From positions 312,201-335,217 of the forward strand of contig BLXT01003184.1 in the NCBI GenBank assembly GCA_019648995.1: DNA of 23,017 bases, given 5' to 3'. Each line of letters starts with the position of its first letter. The first letter of the stretch is position 1. The notes beneath the pieces were generated by a model, which had not been told where the DNA came from, made no database searches, and saw only the letters and a program-made list of their open reading frames with translations. This DNA comes from Plakobranchus ocellatus. Its lineage: Eukaryota; Mollusca; Gastropoda; Plakobranchidae. Below, in pieces: positions 1 through 10,804 of the stretch. The translations under genes were made by a program, and so were the position numbers.

Positions 1-1840
1 CCCCCCCCCCCTTACCAAATCCCTACCCTTTATTTTGTTTGATTGGTGTATTTGGTTTTATGAATGCGAAGATAAAAACATTATGAAAATAAGGGCGTCC
101 ATAAACCAGAACTTGACATTATACTATAAATTAGAGAAAAAAAAATAACATTACAAATATAATTATCTTTCGTGATCACAATGGCAAAGTTGATTTAACT
201 TTGATTAATGTTTATGATCACTATTATAGGTATATCGAACAGATAGGAATAACGATAGCTAAGAGAGCAGAGACTATATGATCACCATTCCTCCACTGCC
301 TTTTCTCTTTATTTTTGGCCCAAAAAGAACATTACTTACACTACGGATTTCAATTTTACTGCATAAGCTGACATTTCCTCTCTTAAATATTGAAGTTCAT
401 TAGAATTTTTAACACGAAACCATTATACTACATACCAATTCTTAACCTCTGATATTGTGAAAGGCGGCAGTCTCATGGCGTAAATATCTTGTTTCAAAGT
501 ATTATAAAGATTCGAAAAAATCACGATGGCAGACTTGACATGAAATTTTTAAGTCAGTGCTAACAGTAGCATTCCGTGTTCTGGTATAACAAACACTCTT
601 TTTTGATTACATAATGTCTAACATCTCTCTATTTTGACCTGTGTGGTGCATTTTGGAGCAGATGCGCCATACGCACTCACTTCTAAAAAGAAGCAAACTT
701 AAGTTTTTTTTTCCTTTTTCTCTTCCACCATTCAGATTTCACAATAAATTTTCCATAATTATTGTGCACACCTACTTAAAACCACATTATTTTCACCCAT
801 TGACATCAATAAAAAACCCCCCAAAAAACAATTAAATAGGCTAGACATCATAGACCTGTGCTTATCCTGGTAGAAGATTAAAAAATTCTGATTATTTGAG
901 AGAAAAGATACGAAACTCTGAGTAGCTTTAAGTACTGCTGGAGTAAATGATGATCCTCATATGTAGAGATTGAACGGAGTGTTAATCTACAACAAAAAGT
1001 TTGTTACATACCTGTGAAAAACTACCGTCAATGACTTCAAGAGTCTCCTAAAAACGGGAACTCTCTCTTCAACAAAGTAATACAATCGTTCCAACGGAGT
1101 TCACAAAATAGAATGGGTTTTGAGTTTTGAGTTCAAAGGTTTCAAAGTCTTATTTTCGCTTCGGTGTTTCTTTCAAATATTTCTTTGCATTCGCGACAAT
1201 TGAAATTTGCAGATCCAAGAATAATTAATCAAGAAACTTACACATAAATTTGGTATGAAAGCAAAGAGAAAATAATTAGTAAATTAGCTTTCTTTATAAA
1301 ACTATGTGACCTGGGTGATGCTCACCTTTTGAGCTAATCAGATTTCTATTCATTATTTTTGCGCACTATAAGCGGAATACATTTTATCGAGTCACACCAT
1401 GTTCTGAAGAACGTAAAAATTTTTTTGTTCTTTCTATTTTTGTTATTCGGCTGTGCATTTCTTTCAACAGCTCATTTTACTCAATGCATTCACCACACAA
1501 TAAATGTCTAGCTAAATATGCGAAGATAGAGTTCCTTCACCACTTCCAAGACACAAAATAATGAAAGCAAATTTTAAGGAATTAGTTAAGATTCACTCTG
1601 GCATGCTTTTAAGGTGAAGATTAATAAACAAAGAGGAGAAACGCAAAAGAGCTCTTCTTACTACGTAACCGTGTGGATCCTCTGTGCTTTCTCTGCTTTT
1701 TTATTGGAATTTCAAATTCATCATCGAATTCTGGCAAATATATCTGGAGATATCGTGACGGTAGACAAAGACAATGAGATGGTGCGAGTAAACAATTCTA
1801 CAGTTCAGAGGAATGAAGCAGAGGTGATAGGATTAGATCG

Positions 1841-1871
1841 AGGGAGATAGAGAAAGAGAGAGAAAGAGAGA

Positions 1872-1905
<34 letters not shown>

Positions 1906-1918
1906 GGAGAGAGAGAGG
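1841..1918. repeat. (GA)n microsatellite, imperfect
   Basis: Purine tract of GA and GAAA units with occasional GG interruptions, in the region downstream of the gene. Confidence 0.9.
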
Positions 1919-2045
1919 TCCAAAGAAAGAATGCGAGAGTGGGGGCGAGAAATACGTTAAGGATTAGGAAAAAATGCAATCAGAAAGACTTACAGAGAGA
2001 GACAAAGAGACGGAAAGATAATAACGGATAGGTGGATAGACACAT

Positions 2046-2207
2046 CGATAGATAGGTAGATAGATAGATAGAAAGATAGATAGACAGATAGATAGAAAGA
2101 TAGATAGACAGATAGATAGAAAAATAGAAAAATAGATAAATAGATGGATAGACAGATGGATAGCTAGTTAACTAGCTAGCTTGCTAGATATATAGATAGA
2201 CAGCCAG
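2046..2207. repeat. Degenerate (GATA)n microsatellite
   Basis: GATA units with GACA, GAAA and GGTA variants over about 115 bases, decaying further to about 2207. A TAGCTA-type variant near 2161 forms an 18-bp palindrome. Confidence 0.9.
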
Positions 2208-2576
2208 AAAGATGATTAGAGATTAGAGAGAAAATATGTGTTTTTCGATAACAACAACCACAAAAACTTATCATACAGCAGTGCCACTCGAGCTACTATA
2301 TTCAGACTAATGTGTTAGTGAAACAGAAAGCAACCTAAATAAACCTATCATTTAATGTTGGAAAAACTATATGTATAAACAATAAATAATAATAAGTAGT
2401 TTATTATTAATGGCTCTATGCACATAAAACTGAGCGTAAGCTCTGATGCAATATTGACTTTTATCTTTTTTATTAGCCACAATTGTGCTTTTTAAAAACA
2501 TGCAATATGCAAACGTTATGGAAGCAAAGCATGTACTAAATTTAACAAGTTTAAAAGAAAATTAGGCTTCTTTGTA

Positions 2577-2582
2577 TTTATT
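2577..2582 (-). terminator. Candidate poly(A) signal AATAAA
   Basis: First AATAAA in sense orientation after the stop codon, 321 nt downstream. Two more follow at 2469-2474 and 2400-2405. No independent support for cleavage here. Confidence 0.3.
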
Positions 2583-2903
2583 TAGATGCCAAAATTATAT
2601 AACTGCAGCATGCTAAATATTTGAACATTTGCAGTAAGCTTTGTAAAGCGTCTCGTTCTGTCGGAGAAATTATGTACAAATTATAGATCTAGCTATGTCT
2701 TTATGAGTACTTTAAAGGCATCACTATGTGAAGATCTTGCTAATTGCATCAAATTATGAGAATAAAAGCAATGAGAGAGACACAAAACATGAAATGAAAT
2801 TGGAAAGGGTAAATAAAGTGATATTTCTAATAGGAATCCAACTTATTGAAAAGGACTAAAATTGAGAGCGATCAGACTGCTCTAGACTGTGCTGAATCTA
2901 AAA
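2578..2903 (-). other. Probable 3' UTR of the proton channel gene
   Basis: AT-rich sequence follows the stop codon in sense orientation with no open frame of note. An AATAAA in sense lies at 2582-2577, giving a 3' UTR of roughly 320-350 nt. Further AATAAA copies occur at 2474-2469 and 2405-2400, so a longer form is possible. In AT-rich DNA this hexamer is common by chance, so the boundary is tentative. Confidence 0.35.
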
Positions 2904-3622
2904 CTAATATACGTTGGGGTTATTTCGTTTTGTAGAGAAGAGAGACTGAATTGTGAGAACACCTACCACCAGACTATTGGATCGGTTGCTCCGCTTGGGC
3001 ACTTCCCCCTTGACTATAGCTTTACCCTGATACTTATTCCTGGCCGTGGGAATCGGGTGTCCAGCAGAGGACCGAGGAGGAGGAGTTGGCGGGACTGGAG
3101 ATGACGAAGAAAGTGGAAGGGGCGGGGCTGGGGCCTGGCCTTTGTATGCGGTGCCACTCCTGGAGACGCTTGCACAATCCCCTTTGCCGTTTGCGCTTCC
3201 GCCCCTGGATAATATAGGTGCAGAATTTCCACTGCCGCAGCTGGTGTCTCCCTCAGACCGGGACGAAGGCCTCGATCCCAACGTTTGGTGAGACCGCTGT
3301 TGATATTTATTTTGCTGAAGGGAAAGATCCTGCATGCCCGAACGTATGAGACGAGGTCTTTGTCGGGGGTTGACCTTGCGGTCCTCAAGCATAATCGTTC
3401 CCACATCATTTCCCGTTTCAATGTCTATATCTCTCTTGCGATGTTCAACACCACCGCCAAAATCACAATCATCATCATCATTATCATCGCTGCCGTCTCT
3501 GATATCATCGCCGGAGCTTTCAACGCCCACCGTAGTACAGGTTGCCGTCGCGCCGTCTATAGTGGTGACCTCTGACCCTGGACCTAATACCATGATATCG
3601 TTGCGGCAGGCAGAACTGCGGG
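2904..3622 (-). CDS. HVCN1: Last coding exon: Asp-rich, proline-rich disordered C-terminus
   Basis: 719 nt. Two bases complete G|CC (Ala238), then 238 codons and TAG at 2906-2904; acceptor tgttcag. Base composition is clearly more GC-rich than the flanks, as expected of coding DNA. Residues 239-476 look disordered: an acidic run (about 276-291, DDNDDDDCD), a basic/Gln segment (319-350), Ser/Gly-rich sequence (350-395), a proline-rich segment at 400-421 containing PVPPTPPPR with a PxxPxR class II SH3-ligand match at 416-421, and a basic Ser-rich end (KRSNRSNS) finishing NNPNVY. No catalytic or membrane element is visible. A good internal donor consensus (gtaggt) at 2966-2961 could let some transcripts skip the last stretch. 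Confidence 0.85.
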
Positions 3623-6600
3623 CTGAACAAAAACAAAACAAAACAAAGAAACAAAACATCAAACCACACACATACATACACATAAATAGAATATTATTGA
3701 GAGTTAATTTACTTTCTTTTTAGACAATTTCACTTCCAGAAAATTCTGGACACTTCCAGAGTATCATCTCATTAAAAGTTAATGTTAAACCCCTCATGTG
3801 ATTTAAGACGGCCAAAGGAGAGATGGGAGAAAGACCTATGAAAAACCCCCAAATAGACCTTTAACGAGTCTTCATTAGCGTCCTTGTTGTTATGGAAACG
3901 ACGTCGTTACAGCGTTTTTTTGGACTAAGAAACAGAAAAAAGACTAAGGGACCTAGGTGTGGTAAATACGCTGATCATTACAGGATTTCAAAGTCATATT
4001 GTTCAGTGGTCTGACTACTTGCTCTGCTCTGATCGTGGGGGAGCCTTGTCATGCAGTGGTAAGACCCCGTCACGAGTTTTTCCCGCCTTTTCCTTACGCT
4101 TAAGTTGTAGTCTTCTGTCTATTTTTTTTTCAGATATTCATGATGATTCTTCATAATACTGGACACACGAGAGCTTGACCTTTCCTCTTGACGGTGTTAT
4201 CTTTGCCTTCATTTTTTTTTCTATTGTATGGATGACATTTTTCTCGATAAAAATGATGATCTTTGTTTCATACAGAGTCACCATTTAAAAAAAAATAATG
4301 TGTGTCATTTGGCTCAATTCGAAAAAGAGCTTGCATGGCTGAAAACTTTGATGCTTTCGCTCACTTATCAAAAGGAAAGGTATCCACCACACATTCACTT
4401 TATTCATAATTAGATGCTCTTGCAGAATCATTTCAATTGATTCTACAATAAGTTTCCCTTAAGAGGGTTTAATAATTATCTGTCAGTCGTGTAGAATCAG
4501 TTTCTTCAGTAAGGAAACATTCTCTTTCCATTACCACAAGCGATGGGAGCCTTCATCCATCACCGATCAATATTTTCTTACCCAGTACATTACAGTGTTA
4601 TAATAAGGACAAGTTGTTGCCACAAACTTAGACCATTTCTTAAGAAAATGTCCGAAGATGATTTTTACATGCTGATGTTAAAATTTGATAAACGAACAGT
4701 ATTCTGGCGACTCCATAGCAAAGCTTCAGCAAAGGAAAACAAACTGTTTTCGTGGAAGATTTCATTGAGCGCGCTGGCCGATGCTTAGAACTGTTGGATT
4801 TTTCTGAAAATTTGGTGTATTCCAAATAAATTGTCTAAATGCTAACAGAATTTTATTATCCTACATCGACTCCTCCATAATCGACTAAAGACATGCTCTC
4901 ATAAATTTAAATTGTCGGTTGAGAATTTTTTTTCTAAATTATCATTACGAAATAAAATGATATTGATCATGAATCAAGTATATTCATATTATTATTTTGG
5001 TAAAACAGCGTAATCAGACCCATGGCACCTGTAAGAAAGCCGTCGTTGATGTAGAAGATGTTGCTACTGCTGTTCTCATTGATGTCTGAGGCAGGCATCT
5101 CAACACTGGCAGTGCGTCTGGGCACCGTGTTGCTGCGTTTGACCTGAGGCTTTTTCGATCTGTGTATACATAGACATTCATCAAAAGTTTTATCAAAATA
5201 ATTATCTTCATCATCATCATCATCATCATCATCTTCTTCTTCTTCTTCTTCTTCTTCTTCTTCTTCTTCTTCTTCTTCTTCTTCTTTTCCTCCTCACTCT
5301 TCAAGGATAAAACAGGTATAATGTTAAATCCCACAGAAATAAAGAACTAATGTCACATACGATTGGACTAATGCCTGGAGTAAAATGATTGTCCCATAAA
5401 ATAAATAAGATATTGCCTGAAACAACATGGATAGATTGAAAGTGATCTTTCCAAAAGGCACATTGCTTCTTTAACTGATTTGGTCATATTGTTTACACTA
5501 TCGTCATCATCAGCTGCCCATTTAGTAGTATCCATGGATGCTCTAGCTTTCTTTAGAGCAACAGCGATTTGACAAGCAATACACTCTGAATTTTGAAAAA
5601 AAAAATCAAAGAAAAGGGAAGTAGATGCTTTCTGTTATATTGCTCTTCAAAATGTGACCTATACTGCCCGTTAACACACACACACGCACACAAAAAAGAA
5701 AAAGAAAAGAATCTGAACACTTGTACAGTGTTTGCTCAAAAGCATCCTTATTATGTGTAAAACTTCTCATAATTTCATGCTGGTTCTTAGAAAATGAGAT
5801 AGTCCCCAGCGAAACAATTGACAACTATGATTATTGAGAGATATAGTTCCTGATATACCTGTACTTGCGAGACTTCCGCCTGGCCTCAAGCTGCTCGTCC
5901 AACTGAATAGCTGCCTCGATGGCAGCCTCCTCGGCTTCCTTCGCTTCCTGCACACTCCTTTCATTACCTTCACCTTCATTTAAGGCCTCTTTAAATACTC
6001 TGCAGACGATGAAAGAAAAAAAGAGAAAAGGTGGGAAGAAAGTAATAATGCAAGTTTATTTATTAAAATAGTAAGTCAATTGTCCGATTTTGACGACTAT
6101 TAGGGCAAAGGCAGAAAGAATGACAGCAGAGTTAACACGGCAAAACAAATTTCGCTTTGAATATAATTTTATGCTTTAATTTTTTTTCCTCGATTCAGGG
6201 GCAACCTAATTCTTTGACATAATAATAATACTTTCGTTTTCGATTCACATGCTGTTGCTTATTTTAAAGGAAAAAACCAGCTATGGTCACACTTGCAACC
6301 TACAAACATGGAACAAAAAGTGTTTGGGAAATATCCTTAACATCCCAAATGAACAGTTGTGGAACGGCATAAATCGAGTCGAAATAAAGATAATAAAATG
6401 GAGGTAGATAGACTAAGCTTGAAAGCTAATATCAATTGTTACGTGGCAAACTTTTGATTGAACCCAAAAGGTAAGGGAAACGTTATCCGTAATTGAAATT
6501 GATTTCAGGGCTTCGTATAGAGTTTAAACGCATGAATCTGAAATAAAAAACTAACCAAAGACAGATGCCTTCGCTTAAAAAACGTAGTCAAACAGACAAG

Positions 6601-8567
6601 TACGTAAATTCTGATCTCTACCTCGAAACAACAAATCGTTGCTGTCAGGGTGTGATAACAAAATCAAGCATACGCAACAGTGATTTATGGTCACATATTC
6701 AGTGAGCGGAAGCAAAACATTACGGAACCCAAATCGGATCCAGGTGTTAAGAACATAAAAAAAATTGGAAGAAGAAAAACAACTGATTTTCTAATTTAGC
6801 GAAATGCTGTAAAGTACAACAAATACCTCAAACTACATCATTTCAATCAACTTCATGGATTTTTTTTCACAACACTGTATTGTTGGTCTCAATTTACGAC
6901 CAGAAAGTAAGGTTCATATTCGACAAGATCGTTTAGTAACCAGGAGTTAAGACCTGATTTCACTTCTTGGCATATTTCCGTGAAACCTTAAAGGTGGGTA
7001 CAAAGGAGCGAAAGGGGCGTAGATAAACTTTGTCAGGCCGCATTAGGGATCAAACCAGCTATCCTTTTGCATGGTAGCCGAACGTCCTACTTATTGCACC
7101 ATCGTTCGGCCCTCTTTCAACTAATGCGAATTGCTTAAGATCAGTTTGGTGGCATCCTCTATTGTACTTTAAAAAAAAAAAAAGAAGCAAAATGGACAAT
7201 CAAAAATATATTTTAAAAAAATATCCCTTAAAATTATAGTCATAGCTTGTGTCCATTTTTTGCCACCCCTCTTCAATTTTACGCCGAGAGAAAAAAAACC
7301 ATTGAATGGCTGGTGATAGGATGTGATATTTAAGATTTAGCGAGTCCTGAATTTGTTTCATTGAAGTGTTCTGACAAGAATGGGATGCTATGAAATTGCT
7401 CGACCAGAGCGAATTGTGCCAGAGAGACCATGAGAGAAATGCAACCCATTAGACCTGTTTTTGACGGCAGTAACATGAGAGCGATGCAAACCAATAGAAG
7501 TGTTTCTCGACAGTGAGAAAATGAAAGGGACGAAAGCTAATACAAGTGCAAGTCAATGCAATTGTGCGGTCTCAGTGACGATTCACCGTCAGTGAAAACA
7601 AGAGAAGGTGCAGGCCAATGTAACCCTTTGTCGACGAGTGTCAACCAATGAAATATCACCTCAAAAAAGCGAACAATTATTGCTTAAAATTAGTCCATTT
7701 CTCGTCCTTTTATGGGGCTTACTTAAAATGTTCACAAGAACTATTTGAATGTATGAGGAAATAATCTAATTTTAGCCATTGACTGAAGCAAACCACGTCC
7801 ACCCCGTAAGCTATGGCAGGATGCATTTTGTGTAAAGCCAGTACGATCTACACTAATCTAGAAATGGATTCATTCAGTAACTTCACTGATGGCGGAGCAA
7901 AATAAAAAAAATATGCTTTTGACAATCATATTGCCATTTGTTGAAAAGAAAAAAAAGAGCATCATGTTGAGTTCTAAAAACACAGCTTAACAATTTAGCT
8001 CAGACGAGACATTTATTTTGATTGACCAATAAGGAAATTGTGACACATGTGATCCGAACTTCGAACACTAGATCGTTGCATAGTGAGCGACCGACGACTT
8101 GATCGCTTAAAACCACCCACCGTGCACATAAACTAGCTACCAGGCAGGTGGAGGCTAGGACTGCAAAACAACACAAAAGGTATGTATTATTAAAAAAAAA
8201 AAATTCATTTAACAAGAGAACTGAAACGGACAGCTATGGGAATAGATAGGCTTAGACTAGATCTAGTATAGAAGTAACTCGGATCTAGTACACAAGCGAT
8301 AATTAGATTCCAGGTTTGGCATCGACCCATTCTGCTTTTACGCCTCTAATGACTTTACATTGGCCCCGTGGGAGGCGTTGCTCGTTACACGGTACATGGT
8401 TACATCTTTAGCCATGGTGAGCTGTCCTCCGACAGACTTCAGTGAGCTGCTGCTCTGGTGCCTTTAATCCTCTATACATTCCATTATTCTGACCTGAGTA
8501 TTTTCTCATTCGTACCATTATGACTCTGCGCATTTTGGCAAGAGGACTGGGCATTTTAAAAATATGA

Positions 8568-8631
<64 letters not shown>

Positions 8632-8721
8632 TACATGGAAAGACGTACAGATATCATAATAGATTCTTATCAAGGTTGAGCATTTTTTATTTTTCTTTTA
8701 TTATAAAAAAATATGTGGATC

Positions 8722-8785
<64 letters not shown>

Positions 8786-9585
8786 CTGATCGATAGTCTC
8801 ATTTTTGGACATAGAGGGACATGGTGAGATAGAAATATTGAGGGTTTATGAGAAGAAAACAGAAACAAAGTGAAACAGAGACAATGATAAAGAATTAGAG
8901 CAAATTTAAGAAATAGATAATTTTAAGTGAAAGCTTTCGCCACGGCACCAAACACTTTACATCTTCTTTATCTTGAGCCCTGTTTGCGAATTTGCGCCTT
9001 TCATTAAGAGACCCGTTTTTTTTCCTGTGGAAAACATCTTTTCTTTAATAAAATTAATGTCAAGATCTGAGGAGATGAAAATTTGAACCTGCGACAATTG
9101 ATAATCATTCAAGGGTTTTACCATTAAAACACTGACACTCTGACACTTAAAGCAAAACATTACAAACGGACAAAAAAAAAAAAAAAAAAAAAGGACCCGT
9201 AAATAGAGACTAGAAGGGAGTAAGGGCAAGAAGCTGTAAAAGAATTTCCTCTTTTTCCCAGGTCATGTTATTGACTAGCCTTTCGAGAGATTTACATGGA
9301 TTTCTCAACGTTCCTGGAAACCGAGCCATAGCAGAGGAAACTTGAGGCTGATGCATTACAAGAAGAGCGACGTGAATCTGGCTGCGTCAGACGAAGCCAG
9401 CATTAGCGCTGATGGGCCTCCAGGCAGAAAGCAACCAGAGGCAATCCTACCTCCCTCTAGTCGTATGTGAGAGCTTTGTTAGCGCTCTAGGCTTTGAGAG
9501 TCAGTGGAGGGAGCGTTTGATAGGGATGAGAGGAAAAGGAATAAAGAGGGGGTGAAAGAAAGAGAGAGGAGAGAGAGATGGGAGA

Positions 9586-9642
<57 letters not shown>

Positions 9643-10639
9643 AGAGAGAGGCGTGGTTCAAAGAAAGGAAGAGTAATAAAAGGATTGAAAAATTAAGAAA
9701 CTGGGCCAACGAGAGGCAAACAAATTCGATCTCTTGTATATCCCCCTGTGCTTCCATTGTATTTTTTTTCTCTCTCTCTCTCTCGCTCTCTCCCCATACT
9801 TATTTTTCATTTTGACCCGCTCTTCATCTTTTGTAGTATTCTACTTTCTAATATCGCTTTCTGCAAATATGGACAGTCTTTGATTTCTTTGATAGCAAAT
9901 TGTCTAGTGTCACAAATCAATGAAAACCATGGACCAGAACAAAATATTTTATTTGAATGCCGAAACGTCTGCAAAAAACATCTACATTATGATTTTGTAT
10001 TCTTTCCAAATGATTGAAAACACATCGCTTAACAAGGAACCAACAGAGATTTTGTATTGAAAGTCATAACTTATGAAGAAAATATCTAAACATATATACC
10101 CCCCCACACACACACTATAAAACACCTTACTTTGTTTGTTTAAATTACAGGTTTCCTGTGCTTCTCTAGCTTTGATAGAACATCTAAAAGTATAAAAGAA
10201 AAATCTGAACCATTTAAAGAAAAGAAGAGATCACCTTTTGTCTAGTTCATTATGGTTAAAAGAACAAGCATTGTACATTTTTAGTTGAATGAAATACATT
10301 TTACTTTGAGAACTGAGCTAATAAGTAAAGCTTTCATTAATCATATAGAACCTAGTCTTGTGATGAAATACACAATTGAAAGAAGGGTGAATCGTAGAAA
10401 CGAACAGGCAATTGAAATGTCAATCCAATCCAATTACTATAAAACACATCGAAAGAGCTTCAGACAATCTGAGGTGAAAAAAGACTGTTCTCTTGATATA
10501 GGATGGGCTCGATTTATTGTCTCCTCTAGATCTTAATTTCAGACGTAGTTCTCGGCATTTGATTCCTGTAGGATTTTAGGAGTCATCGACTTACGTGTCG
10601 ACGTCTCATCAGAGCTGGCATTAAAGTCACGCACTGTAA

Positions 10640-10721
<82 letters not shown>

Positions 10722-10742
10722 ATATATATATATATCTATCTA

Positions 10743-10804
<62 letters not shown>

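Larger units (their letters stand above)
1..2576. other. 3' flank without a recognised gene
   Basis: AT-rich sequence beginning with an 11-base poly(C). It holds the GA tract at 1841-1918, the GATA-type tract at 2046-2207 and an 18-bp perfect palindrome at 2161-2178. Short open frames on both strands have no ATG in a good context, no splice-compatible partner and no recognisable motif. Confidence 0.6.

Noticed and set aside
1614-1850. 78-codon plus-strand frame with a hydrophobic segment and a possible glycosylation site
   Set aside because: It begins at GTG, not ATG; the first ATG is near its end and it runs into the GA repeat. There is no recognisable family and no splice partner.
3014-3723. 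Overlapping open frames on both strands across the last exon
   Set aside because: They are shadow frames of GC-rich coding sequence. Only the frame with matching splice phase to the upstream exons continues the protein.
5014-5334. Minus-strand frame with Lys and Met runs leading into the 5029-5159 exon
   Set aside because: The homopolymers are the GAA/GAT repeat in the intron. The frame through the exon differs from the one fixed by the splice phases.
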